Notes under the pieces: generated by a model
What the model saw: the letters and a program-made list of their open reading frames with translations, nothing else
Told to the model about the DNA's origin: nothing
Database searches by the model: none
Part shown: positions 32,163 to 42,879 of the stretch, piece after piece
Layout of the letters: each line of letters starts with the position of its first letter
Position numbering within the stretch: position 1 is the stretch's first letter
Program-made: the position numbers and the translations under genes
Source of the DNA: Nepenthes gracilis
Lineage: Eukaryota; Streptophyta; Magnoliopsida; Caryophyllales; Nepenthaceae
DNA: 64,000 nt
Assembly (NCBI GenBank): GCA_033239525.1
Contig: BSYO01000022.1
Span: forward strand, 13,340,923 to 13,404,922
Reading direction: 5' to 3'

Positions 32163-34532
32163 GCTTCTCTCTTCGTTTTCAAACCTCGAATTCAAATTTC
32201 GACTTCGATTTTGGCCGTGTCTTCTGCGACGCTTCTCATCTGGCCGGGCGGCGCCGGAGCCGGCCAAGGCCGGTCTCCTGGTTGCCTAGCCCGGCTGTCT
32301 CCCATTTCTCCTCCTCTTCCCTTACTCATGCAGCGGCACTAAGACCTATTAGGTTTTCGGTGCCGTCCTTGCCGCTCAGGCCCTAAATCTCCTGGATCCG
32401 TGCTTTGGCAATGCGATTTCTATGGCTCTGTTACTCCTTGGGTGTTCCTCCGGTCCATCCGTCTCGGAGTGGTGTGGATTTCCCACCCTGTTCTTTGGCG
32501 CTGACTGCCCCTGTTCCTGGGCTCCGTGAGTATGCCCGTTTCTGCTGACTCGCTGGATGTGCTCAGTCCCTTTGCTCTCCTGATTGGTTTCGGGAGGTGC
32601 TGTTTGACGCTTCTGTCGTCATTGCGCTCCTTGAAGAATTTAGCGCTGACAAAGGTATGTTCTTCTACTGGCCTCTAAGGTTCGTTCCCAGTGTTTTTCA
32701 TCCTGTCGGACGGGTTGGGGGTGCCGTGCTGTTCAGGCTTGGATCGACTGGATGTGGTTCTGAAGAGCTGGCTGAAGACTGCTTTGATGCAAGAGATCCT
32801 TCAGGTGCGATGGATTTCCATCTGCTCACAGCCAGCGCCTGTGGAATGTTGGATTCCCTCTGGCCTGCTATCTGGTGACGACGGTGTCGTTTCTCGTGTT
32901 GCTGGTTATGCAGCTATTTGCCTCCTCTGGTTTTTATTGTTTCCATTGCTGTCCAGAATGGGCCAGCGGGACTGTGGATTAATCTACTGTCTCGATCTCT
33001 TTTTTGCATTCTTGTTTACTGATTCTGTGGGTGCTGGTGCTGACCATGCCCTGAGAAAGGATGTCGCTGTGCTGCAGCATGAAGTTGTCGCTGCTGCTGA
33101 CCAACGGATGTTGAAGGCTGCTTCCTGGTGGCTGAAATTTGTCCTTTTGTGTTGGTGGTGGCCTTCCGCTTGTTGCCTTTTATGTTAAAGTCTCTTGCAT
33201 TGCTGTTGTTTGGAGTGGCTAAATTGTTGCTGCAACTGCTGCCTGTTGTACAATTGGGGTAGTGGGCAACTGCTGTGGATTTGTGGATGTCAATTCATCT
33301 CTTCCCTTGCTAAGGTCTTTCTTGGCTGGCCTGTGCTGATGGTGGATCAAATTCAATTGATGCTAGGCTCATCTAGTCTTGCTGCTGTGCCAATAAATGC
33401 TTTCTGCTTTGAGGTTGGCTGCTGTAGCCGAATATCAGGCTTTTGGCATTTAGAATGCCATTTGCTGGTTTGATGATAGTGGCTGAAGCTGCTGTGTTGC
33501 TTTGTGTTGCTTGCTAAATGCAATAGTGCAGTAAATGATGTATTTGCTGGAGCTGAAGTGGCAAATCCTTGATGGAGCTGCTAGAATGCTATTCTGGCTA
33601 CTGTGGCGTGGATTTGTAGGATTTTAGCTGCTGGTCGGCTATCCTCCCTTGGATAAAGAGGTGCTGCTGGCCTTGAACGAAGGGGACACGACTGCCGTTG
33701 CTCCCGACTTTTGAAGTCGACTGGTGTTGGTTTGCAGATGGTTGCTGGCAACATCTAGTTCCCTTGCTGAAGCTTCTGGGTTGCTGCTTGCAGTCGAGTA
33801 TTTTGAAGTGATGCTGAAGCTGTAGATTCAGCTGCTGCTGTTGGCGCATCTCTTGGATTCTTGGAGTTGTGGTACTGCTGCTCCAGACTTGTTTTTGGCT
33901 GCTCTGGCCAAGTTTTTGAGTAGCTTTTTTGAAATTTGCTGCGTTGGTTGCTTCTGATCGGTGATGCCGTTCGGTGAAGGCTTCTGCGTGAAGTCTTTAC
34001 GCTGATTTGGGAGGTGTAAGCGGTGGAGCTTGGGTCGGGTTCTTTGTCTGCGAACATATTGGTATGCTGCTGTCCGAGGGCTGCCATTAGAGTGATTCAG
34101 CCTTATGTTCCTGGCGAGTTACCATGGTTGAACTTGATGGAATCCTGGATGATTGACCTCTGTTGCTGGAGCCTTGCTGGACTTGGTTCTACTAATGGGT
34201 TTGGCTGAGAGCTAATCCAGTCCTCATGGTACCCTTGGCTTGGATTGTGTTGATTGAAAATAGATCAAATGCTGCTGATGTGGTTCAGCCAACTCGAATT
34301 GCTGATCATTTGTCTTCTTATGTTTAACATCAGACAGTTTTTATATTTTGTTAGTTTTGTTAAACTTTATTGTCATGGAGGACCCCTATGTTGGGTGTTT
34401 TTTTGATGTTCGAACTTCTCGGGGAATGTCCTAGCATTTTATGCATTATCTCCAAGTCAAATTATTTGGAATTAATGCATAGGTTGTGTAATTTTTTTTT
34501 CCCATAAATCTAAAATACTTACCAAAAAAAAA
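32163..34532 (+). mobile_element. Full-length ORF-less element E18 (2.37 kb)
   Basis: Flanked by a 16-bp TSD (GGCTGACGCTGATCGT at 32,147-32,162; one mismatch at 34,533-34,548). 5' UTR starts GCTTCTCTCTTCG, then GCCGGGCGGCGCCGGAGCCG; TGCTG-rich 3' UTR; 3' end CTCGGGGAATGTCCTAGC, stem-loop exactly 34,441-34,480 (ATGCATTAT arm against ATTAATGCAT), ACTTACC, A9. No ORF of note. Best reference for the ORF-less class. Confidence 0.95.
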
Positions 34533-34548
34533 GGCTGACACTGATCGT

Positions 34549-35773
34549 CTGCGTCCGTTCATCCAACACACATTGCTTGGTTCCCTTTTGGGCCCTCTTA
34601 CTGATCCGATTAGTGATGACGAGATTCAAAAGATGATTTACTCTATTGGCGACTACCGTGCCCCGGGTCCTGATGGTTTCAGCTCAAAATTTTTTAAGGA
34701 ATCATGGGAAACTGTTAGTCCTTCTGTCTGTGAAGCCATTCGTGATTTCTTCAATCACGGAAGGCTTCTAAAACAAGTGAACACTACGATCATTAGCCTC
34801 ATCCCAAAAATCAAATCCCCTCGCTTGGTCTCTAACTACCGCCCCATATCATGCTGTAATGTCATCTACAAAGTTATATCGAACATTATAGCAAATCGGC
34901 TAAAAATGACATTACCTTTTCTTGTAGATATGAGCCAAACGGCCTTTGTGGCCGGCTGCCATATTAGTGACAACATTCTCTTGGCCCAAGAAGTCCTCCA
35001 TGAATATCACCTGGGTCATGATCCTCCTCGTTGCACCATGAAAATTGACCTCATGAAAGCATATGACTCAGTACATTGGGACTTCATTATCTCTACTTTG
35101 ACCATTATGAATTTCCCACCTAAGATGATCGATTGGATTAAGCAATGCATAACTACCCCCTCGTACACTGTCAATATTAATGGGGAGTGATTGGGTTCTT
35201 CAAAGGGGGAAAGGGGCTTCGGCAGGGTGATCCCATATCCCCATACCTTTTTGTCCTGGTTATGGAGGTTTTGAATGGGATTATTAATGCCAAGGCCTGT
35301 AGGAATGAAAAATTCAAATTTCACTAGAACTGTGAAGCATCTCAGACTGTAATGTGGAGATGGGTTGATGATGAATTCCTCCGTGGATGAGCCAGTTCTG
35401 CGTGGTGTTGCATGATGATTCCAGCTGCTGGAATCCTTGGGGAGCATTTATTTTTGCTTATGTATAATGCCTTTGCAGATGTATGATGATTCAAATTCAA
35501 ACTGTAATGCTTGCCTTTGCAGATGACCTTCTCTTATTCTCTCGCGCCGATGCCGATTCAATTCGTATCCTAAAGGACTGCATTGAGGAATTCCATTGGC
35601 TCTCTGGCCTTTCGGCGAATGTGAATAAGAGCGAAATATTCATATGCTCTAAGGACCTCTCTTCCTCAGATTATTGCCGATATCCTGGGTTTCAAATTGG
35701 GCTCTATTCCCATTAGATACCTGGATGTCCCGCTGATTACCACCAGGTTGTCGATCCGCGATTGCAATACCCA
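34549..35773 (+). pseudogene. LINE-F ORF2, reverse transcriptase part
   Basis: LRPFIQHTLLGSLLGPLTDPISDDEI, APGPDGFSSKFFKESW, SNYRPISCCNVIYKVISNIIANR, TAFVAGCHISDNILLAQE, MKIDLMKAYDSVHWDF, ending at a stop after VNINGE (35,188), then, after a frameshift, [19 protein letters not shown] and, beyond a 145-bp insertion, VMLAFADDLLLFSRAD (FADD catalytic block). The thumb and zf-RVT parts are missing; the frame is cut at 35,774 by a minus tail. Confidence 0.9.
35347..35491 (+). other. ~145-bp insertion in the LINE-F RT domain
   Basis: Lies between two copies of an ACTGTAATG word (before TGGAGATGGG at about 35,350 and before CTTGCC at about 35,506), at a place where all other ORF2 copies are continuous. 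It also holds TGCCTTTGCAGATG, which recurs just downstream in the host. It has no family 3' tail. It may be a different short insertion or a local duplication with filler. Confidence 0.55.
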
Positions 35774-36377
35774 TTTTTTTTTTTCGGTAAGTAAGTATTT
35801 TGGATTATAGGGAGAAAAAAATTACTAAATCTATGTTTTATCTCCAAGTATTTTGACTTGGATTTAAAACATAAAAAGCTAGGGCATACCCCGAGCAAAC
35901 GGTACAACAGATAATACCAAAATAGCCTCTAAGAGGACTACGTTCAACAGAAAACAACCTATGTAATCTGAAATTACACATGAGCAGACACACAAGCATC
36001 AACAGTGCAGGAGCATCTTGCGGTGCAACGCAAGCAACACCTGGGCACCAAAATAGCCAGCATACTACAAGAATCAGCACACTGGAGGCACCAAAATAGC
36101 CACCAGATCATCAGAAGACACCATCTGGAGGTAGCCAACTAACTGCCAATGCACCAAAATAGCCCAGCAGCCATTCCAGAATCAGCAAAAGAAAGGAGCC
36201 CTGGCATCAAACATACCAGCACCTACACAATGCCACACAACAGCAACAAGAAACTGAAACCAGCTTCAACACCATTCAACTGCCCCTGCTTCTGAAGCAC
36301 CACGCAGCGGGGCACTAACCCACGTGAATATCATCGAAGCATCAGCATCAAAATTCCAAAAGAAAGATCAGCATTTC
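35774..36377 (-). mobile_element. Minus element E19, 3' part
   Basis: T-run, CGGTAAGTAAGTATTTTGG, stem-loop 35,833-35,872, GGGCATACCCCGAGC at 35,883-35,897, CCTCTAAGAGG, then CAGCA-rich body of the E7-arm subfamily. Cut at 36,378 by E20 in GATCAGCATTTC; the continuation beyond E20 was not found, so the rest seems lost. Confidence 0.8.
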
Positions 36378-37516
36378 TTTTTTTTTTGGTAACTAAGTGT
36401 GTATTTTAGATTAACGGGAGAAAAATTTACAAAAGCAATGTTATAACTCTAAATTTTGACTTGGAGTTAGATGATTAAACGTTGGGGCATACCCCGAGCA
36501 ACTGATACAATAGAAAATTTCTCAAAAAACCTAAGAGAAACTATCTTACATAAAGAAAACAAACCCAGCAGCTGAACTGGAATCTGCACTTTAATTCCAT
36601 GCAAAAGGAGATAATGAGAAAGCAGCAAAACGACAGCAGCAGCCTTCCATCTCAGCAAACCGAAATCTGCACCTTCCACCATCAGCTACTGAACTGGCAA
36701 CATCAGGACGTGTCTCCACCAGCTTCAACATTATAGCCAACGGGATCTTCAAGCCACCCAGGGGCATTTTCAGCAACACCGTGCTGCCATCTTCAACAGC
36801 AACAGAAAAAGATTATAGCCACCAAGAATTTCAACATTGGGACCAGCATGCTAAATAAACAGCAGCAGGGTAGTATGGACAGCATGGAGCCGCCTCAGTA
36901 AGGTCATAGCAGCGTTGGCATCACGAGCAGCTTCCTTCATCAACAGCAGGACGGATTTCCATGTAAACAACCATCTGAAACTACCATTACTACACAGCGG
37001 CTCATATCAACAGCAAGGTGAAAGACTCAGCCAAAGAACCAACCAAACCAAACCAGCTGGCATTGCTGTTCATCCTCACCAGTACATCAGAAATGCATCA
37101 CCACGCTCCTTCAGCACAAGGAAAATCGGCGATCAACCTAACAGGAGGTAACCATCATCAATCAATTCTTCATCAGCAATTTCAGCATCAATTGCAGTCA
37201 CCCAAAGGTTCCACCAGCACCATACTCAGCAAAATCAGCCGAGCTTATTCATTCATCACTCAGCCATAGGAAGACTCAACCGGAATGCCATCAAATCACT
37301 CCCTCCGCCAGCAGATTCAATACACTTCCCGCAATAAGAACACCAAGCAGATTCAATACTCTGCAGCCATAGGAACACCAATCAAGAGGACTGTTCTAAC
37401 CAGCATCTCAAGAAGGATCCAGCACCATTCCAGCAGCAGCCCCAGCCCACCTACAGCAGCCAAAGGCATGGGAGCAGAGGCAGATAGCACCACCACAGGC
37501 AGCAAGACAACCATTC
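36378..37516 (-). mobile_element. Minus ORF-less element E20
   Basis: T-run, GGTAACTAAGTGTGTATTTT, stem-loop near 36,438-36,474 with several mismatches, GGGCATACCCCGAGC at 36,485-36,499, then CAGCA-rich non-coding sequence. No TSD found. Confidence 0.75.
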
Positions 37517-37641
37517 TTTTTTTTTTGGTAAGTAATTATTTTGAATTCATGGGAGAAAAAATTATATAATCTATGCATTAAAACTAAGTATTTTGATTTG
37601 GAGATAATGCATAAAATGCTAGGGCATTCCCCGAGCAATTC
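37517..37641 (-). mobile_element. Short tail insertion E21 (~125 bp)
   Basis: T-run, GGTAAGTAATTATTTTG, stem-loop 37,573-37,612 (ATGCATTA against TAATGCAT), GGGCATTCCCCGAGC, then directly the T-run of LINE-G's own tail. It seems to have landed in or beside that tail; the TSD is hidden in the T-runs. Confidence 0.75.
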
Positions 37642-37779
37642 TTTTTTTTGGTAAGTAATTAATTGTATTAAAATAAATTAAAATGTACAGAGAATGTGTT
37701 TTTTCCAAGTGTTTTGCCAACTAGAAAAAAGACACATAAAATAAAAGGGAGGGACCCCTAATTACAAGACACAAGTTAT

Positions 37780-38990
37780 TGATGTCGCACCGACCAGATT
37801 GCAGAAAATCACTTCTGCTACACACTCCGACTAAGGAGACAAAAAACAATCCAGCTAAAGAAGCATTCCGGCAAATATCTCATCAGCTAAAAGTACTCCG
37901 AAGAAAGTGCACTCCGGAAGAAAGTACTTCAGCAATTTCCACTCCGGGAAATTCCACTCCGAAAAATTTCACACCGAAGATTGCACTTCAGTAAAAGTGC
38001 ACCCCGAGAGAAAGTACTCCAGCAAGATCCACTCCGGAAAACTCTGGACATTTGTACTCCAGCAAAAAAGGAACTCTGGAAAATATTCTCTCCGATTTAA
38101 GCACTCCAAAAGATTGCACTTCAGCAGAAAGAACTCCAGAAAAAAATGTCATCAGCAAAAAGAATTCAGCAAATTTCACTCCGGAAAACATCACACCGAA
38201 AAAATGTACTCCGAAAAAATGTATTCCAACAGATAAAGAGCTCCGGAAAAGGGCATGCCAGAGCTCCAGAAAAGATCGCAGGAAGGTCACTCCGGAATAG
38301 ATCGCTCCACTCCGTCCAACCACTCCGGAAGATTACACTTCAGCAGAAAGAACTCCGAAAAATTGCACTCCGGCAAAAAGAATTCCAGCAAATATCACTC
38401 CGGAAAACATCAAACCGAAAAAAAATACTCCGAAAAAATGCACTCCAGCAGATAAAGAGCCCTTTTTTTTTTGGGGATGAAGATCGAAAAACACAGGAGC
38501 TGCGATAAGGCATTCCGAAAATCGGAGTTCACGAAGGCGAAACAAGAGCGCACAAGAACTCCGGAATCCGGAGAACAAAAGACCGAAGGCCACCATCTTG
38601 TTTTTTTTTTTGGAAGAAGATCGAAGGCATTACAGGGGCTGCGACAAGGCACACCAAAAACCGGAGTTCGCAAAGGCATTACAAAAGCGCGCAAGAACTC
38701 CAGAATCCGGTGAACAAAAGACCAAAGGCAAGTCCTTTTTTTTTTTGGGAGGAGACAAGGACCTCAAAGCAAGGGCGCACCGGAATCCGGAGAGCACAAG
38801 CACTCCGGAATCAGTAGCGCATAGAGTGCTCCAGAAACCTGAGCACACAAATGCAAGGACAGGAATTATTTTTTTGTTTTTAACACGAAAAAGAATCCGA
38901 AATCCGGAGTCCTCTAGCGCCGAAAACAGGAGCGTACAAATCGCTCCGGAAACTAAAGCACCAGGTGAAGATAGCAGTCAGGGGATAGAA
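37780..38990 (-). repeat. CCGGAGTG / CACTCCGG motif region, 3' UTR of LINE-G
   Basis: On the plus strand ACTCCGG, ACTCCGA and ACTCCAG words recur every 15-35 nt between A-rich spacers (AAGTACTCC, AAGAACTCC). In LINE sense the word is CGGAGTG, as in E5. Four T-runs, at 38,463, 38,601, 38,736 and about 38,868, mark a ~135-nt period. Confidence 0.88.
38463..38735 (-). repeat. Tandem repeat, ~135-138 bp unit, each starting with a T-run
   Basis: Two clear units (38,463-38,600 and 38,601-38,735), each with T10-11, a GAAGATCGAA(GG/AA) block, GCTGCGA(T/C)AAGGCA, CGGAGTTC, GCGC(A)CAAGAACTCC and GAACAAAAGACC. A third, more diverged unit follows from 38,736. In sense orientation each unit ends in an A-tract. 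Confidence 0.85.
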
Positions 38991-39384
38991 TCCGCACTCA
39001 GGACCGCAAGTGGAATGCTCCATCTTATCAGAACTGATCTGTCACAGCGGGCAGTAGAAAAATGAGAGGATTCCAGTTTCCCCTGAACAGCTGCGGTGAT
39101 TTGGTGGGCCAGCTGGATTGCAGTGCAGGCAGTGTTCTTGAAGACACGTTGGTTTCTCTCCCTCCAGATGAAATAAACAGAGGCCGCAAGGGTGAGGCGG
39201 AAGGAACTGACTTTAAGACTCTTACCCTTCCAACGTTTAGCAGCCCATAAAATGTTGGAGGACCAGAGAGGGTAGGGCCAGCTGAGACCTGCCTGGGAGC
39301 GCATGAGGCGCCAGACAACGGAGGAGAAAGGACAGTTGAAGAAGAGGTGGCTATGACTTTCACTGTCATTAGAACAAAGAACAC
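38978..39384 (-). pseudogene. LINE-G ORF2 C-terminus (end of zf-RVT)
   Basis: Minus: VLCSNDSESHSHLFF (Cys/His ligands of the zf-RVT domain), LSWPYPLWSSNILWAAKRWKGK, ASVYFIWRERNQRVF, LIRWSIPL. Joined in frame to 40,044 once E22 is set aside. Confidence 0.85.
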
Positions 39385-39664
39385 TTTTTTTTGTTTTTTT
39401 GGTAAGTAAGTGTGTATTTTGGATTAATGAGAGAAAAATTTACAAAAAATTATGTTATAACTCCAAGTTTTTTGACTTGGAGTTAAAACATAAAATGCTA
39501 GGGCATACCCCGAGCAGCTGATACAATAGAGAGTTCTTCAAAAAACCAAAGAGGAACTATCTAACAGAAGAACGAAAAAATAACACTGTCGTTATACAAA
39601 ATCAAAAGCAAAAAAGGTTACTCCCGAGAAGACCAGAACAACCATCCGATCATCTTGCAGCAAC

Positions 39665-39856
39665 TAAAAACTGTGTTAAGGGTAAGCTTTTTATAGTGAT
39701 TGGCCCCACCGCACTCGCGGCCCCATAACCCAGAAACCCCTTGCGGGATTTTTTAGGAGGCACAGTACCACTTTGGTGCTTCCCGCGGGGGATCGAACCT
39801 GGGTGGGGGGAGGCACACTTCCGTGTGTTTAACCACCAGGCCAATTCCGCTTCGGC
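39665..39856 (-). mobile_element. tRNA-derived SINE, copy 4 (subfamily b)
   Basis: Runs from GCCGAAGCGGAATTGG (39,856) to AACACAGTTTTT (39,665). Box B is GGTTCGATCCC. The hairpin is AAATCCC-GCAA-GGGGTTT, and the second hairpin is CCGC-GAGT-GCGG. Subfamily b also has TATAAAAAGC where subfamily a has GTTAAAAAGC. Confidence 0.85.
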
Positions 39857-39857
39857 G

Positions 39858-40043
39858 AAAAAACTGTGGTAAGGGTAACCATTTTAACGTGACTGGCCCC
39901 ACCGCTTCGCGGCCCCATATCCCAGAAATCCCGAAGGATTTTTTAGGGAGGCTCAATACCACGGGTGCTTCCGCGGAGATTCGAACCCGGGTGGAGAGGG
40001 AAGGCGTAAGCGTTATTAACCACCAGGCCGAACTCCGCTCCGA
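39858..40043 (-). mobile_element. tRNA-derived SINE, copy 5 (subfamily a)
   Basis: Tandem with copy 4. Runs from GGAGCGGAGTTCGGCC to CCACAGTTTTTT. Box B GGTTCGAATC; TTCG hairpin. It joins copy 4 through its T tail, with no spacer. Confidence 0.85.
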
Positions 40044-40641
40044 CACAAGTTGGGGAGATGTGAAGGAACTGGCTTATCCGGTCCATGGTATTGAGCCTGA
40101 GGCGGATAGCAAGCCAAACAATAAAGGCATGAGTGGGGATGAACAGGGGGGTCCAAACAAGACAAGGCCACTCCACCACGCCGTTAGGAGGATGGAAAAT
40201 ACTATAAGCGGATTTTGTAGTGAAAGAACCAGAGTGGTCAGGCATCCGAAGGGCAAGATCCTTGCGAGAGCTATCGGTGAGGTAGGGGGCATAAGTTCTG
40301 CAATATGCGCTACCTCCGTGTCAAATTGGTTGGGCCAGCACCAATCACCATTAGTGATGATGTCCTTAACTCTTGCATCCAGGGGCAAGCCAGTAACACA
40401 TCTGATTCTCTCACTAGTCCGGTCACAGAGAGGGCCCAGAGGGTGCCAATGATCAAGCCAGAGGAAAGTGTCCGCCCCATTACCAATACGAAATCGGATA
40501 ATGGGACGAAGAGCAGGTCGGAGCTTCATAAGCTTTTTCCAGCTCCAAGTGGTTGAGTCTGGAATTTTTATGGTCCAAATGGAGCGATCTTTGAGTCTGT
40601 GAATGTAACACCAAGAGACCCAAATGGAGGCAGGATCTTTG
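40044..40641 (-). pseudogene. LINE-G ORF2, middle C-terminal part
   Basis: Minus: DPASIWVSWCYIHRLKDRSIWTIKIPDS, WSWKKLMKLRP, IGNGADTFLWLDHWHPLGPL, RIRCVTGLPL, SFTTKSAYSIFHPPNG, HAFIVWLAIRLRLNTMDRI: connection and start of the zf-RVT domain. At least two frameshifts. Confidence 0.85.
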
Positions 40642-41150
40642 TTTTTTTTTTTTTTTTTTTGGTAAGTTTTTTTTTTGGTAAGTAAGAATTTTGGATTAAT
40701 GGGAGAAAAAATAGTACAAAAAAATATGTTTATCTCCAAGCATTTTGGCTTGAAGATAAAACATAATACGCTAGGGCATACCCCGAGCGGACGATACATT
40801 TGAATACACAAACAAGCCTCTAGGAGGACAACTTAAATCGAAAACGACAAAATATGACAATTCCATCGTAAACAAGCTTGAACAAAGCCAACATATGGCA
40901 AGACAGCACCTTCGGCTAGTGAAAAATAGTAGCGACAAAACAACGAGGCCGAGGCCCCACAGCACCACAAAACGGCGGTTCAATGAGATCAGCACCATCA
41001 TTAGAATATGTTGTGAAACTGAACCGGGCTGGCACCCAAACCCGGCTCCCATGCGCAAAAGAATCCGACAAGTAGCCCAAAACCGATCACGATTTTGAGA
41101 TCGGCAGCTGAGATCCAAAACAGGAAAATCGGAAGCTTTTTTGGTAAGTT
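40642..41150 (-). mobile_element. Minus insertion E23 (509 bp) with doubled tail
   Basis: Flanked by the 14-bp TSD AGGCAGGATCTTTG (40,628-40,641 and 41,151-41,164). The tail is double: T-run, GGTAAG, T10, GGTAAGTAAG. Stem-loop 40,726-40,764; GGGCATACCCCGAGC. Its other end, next to the right TSD, carries a third mini-tail, TTTTTTGGTAAGTT (41,137-41,150). Confidence 0.93.
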
Positions 41151-41164
41151 AGGCAGGATCTTTG

Positions 41165-42879
41165 GTGATGATCCTCCAGAAGTGACGGGAAAGAAGGGCT
41201 TTATTTGATGCAACCAGATTTTTAAAACCCAATCCCCCTTCATCTTTAGGGGAGCAGACATCCTTCCAGGCAACTTTAGCAGATAATTTACCATTAAGGG
41301 AGCCATGCCACAGGAAGGAGCGGAGGGCTTTATTAATACTGCTCATGATAGATTTGGGAAGAATGAACATGGAAGCCCAATAATTGTGGATAGTGGAGAG
41401 GATGGAAGAAATAAGCTGAAGCCTACCAGCAAAGGATAGCCAGCGGTTCTTCCAAGAAGAGATTCTGAGTTGAATACGGTCAAGGAGAGGCTTGCAGTCG
41501 GAGCAGGTGAGCTTCGTGGTGATAAGGGGGACTCCGAGATACCGGACAGGGAGGAGCCCCGCTTAAAACTGAGAATGTCAATGATGCAATGAAGGGTAAC
41601 CTCACTAATAGCGCTGCAAAAGACCTCACTCTTATCTGGGTTGGGGGTAAGGCCGGATAGACGACTGAAGATGTTGAGACACTCATGAATGGCCTGAATG
41701 GAGTTGCGGTCTGCTTTGGAGAAAAGAAGGAGGTCGTCCGCAAAGCCAAGCATCACAATACGGGAGCGATCGCATTTCCAATGGTATTTAAAGTCAGGAT
41801 TAGTCCTAGACATTCTAGTCAAGATGCCATTCAGGACTTCCATCCCAAGGACGAAAAGGTAGGGAGAGAGGGGGTCACCATGTCTAAGTCCTTTGGCCCC
41901 TCGAAAGAAGCCCACCGGTGAGCCATTGAGATTAATGGAGAAAGAGGTGGTGGTGATGCATTGTTTGATCCAATTAACCATAATGGGGGGGAAATTCATC
42001 AACTCAAGGACGGCCAGAATGAAGTCCCAGTGGATAGAATCGAAGGCCTTCATCAGGTCAACTTTAATAGCACATCGAGGGGTTCCCTTGTTGAGGTGGT
42101 ATTTGTGGAGAAGATCCTGAGCCAGCAGGATGTTGTCCCCAATACTCCTCCCCGAGATGAAAGCGATTTGACAATTGCCAACAAGGTAAGGAAGCGTAGG
42201 TTGGAGGCGGGCGGCGATGATCTTAGAGATGATTTTGTAAATGACATTGCAGCTCGCGATGGGGCGGTAGTCGGAAACCTTGGAGGAAGATTTGATCTTT
42301 GGGATGAGGCAAAGCAGGGTTGAGTTGATTTGTTTTAAGATTCTCCCGTGATGGAAGAAGTCTTGAACGGCAATAGTAATGTCCGCACCAATGACGTTCC
42401 AGGCAGCTTTGAAGAATTTGGCCGAAAAGCCATCCGGGCCAGGGGCCTTATTGTCATCAATCGAGAACAAAGCCTGGCGGACTTCATCCGAGGAGATTGG
42501 GCGACAGAGGTCCGGCCGGAGGGCATCAAGCACAGAGTTGTGGATAAAGGGGCGAAGACTTTCTTTAAAGAAGGTTCCATTCTCCCTGCCAGTTCCCAGG
42601 AGACGGGAAAAATGGTTGATGAGAAGGTTTTGAACTTCCTTCAAATTGGAGGTAGGAGATCCGTCATCCTTGGTCAGTGAGAGGATCCGGCAGCGGTTAA
42701 GTTTGCTCTCAATGGATCGAAAGAAGAAACGGGTGCACTCCATCCTTAAGGTACGGCGGTAGTCAGCTTTCAGTCTATCTTCATCAAGAGCCACAAGGCG
42801 GTCACCAACAGGAGGACCGTTCCTCTGAAAGATCTCAAGTTACGATCTAGCTCGAGCAACTTCTTCAAAAATGTTACCC
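41165..42879 (-). pseudogene. LINE-G ORF2, reverse transcriptase domain
   Basis: The frame is open for 483 codons (41,343-42,794): linker, APGPDGFSAKFFKAAW, DYRPIASCNVIYKIISKIIAARL, CAIKVDLMKAFDSIHWDF, GLRHGDPLSPYLFVLGMEVL, MLGFADDLLLFSKAD (FADD catalytic pair), then a shift and RFLWHGSLNGKLSAKVAW, GGLGFKNL (41,149-41,370). Complete finger-palm motif set but truncated context. No TSD-bounded start; the endonuclease part is at 50,920. Confidence 0.92.

Larger units (their letters stand above)
39385..40043 (-). mobile_element. Chimeric insertion E22: LINE 3' end plus two SINEs
   Basis: In minus (sense) order: SINE copy 5, SINE copy 4, then the last ~280 nt of the LINE family with stem-loop (39,450-39,489), GGTAAGTAAG reverse tail and poly(A). 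The host ORF2 reads straight across (CAACTTGT / GTTCTTTG), so the three parts came in as one block or piled up at one site. The only possible TSD is ACAC. Confidence 0.8.

Noticed and set aside
37780..38990. CRISPR-like array because of regularly recurring ACTCCGG words
   Set aside because: Repeats are only 6-8 nt with irregular spacing, and the setting is plant LINE 3' UTR.
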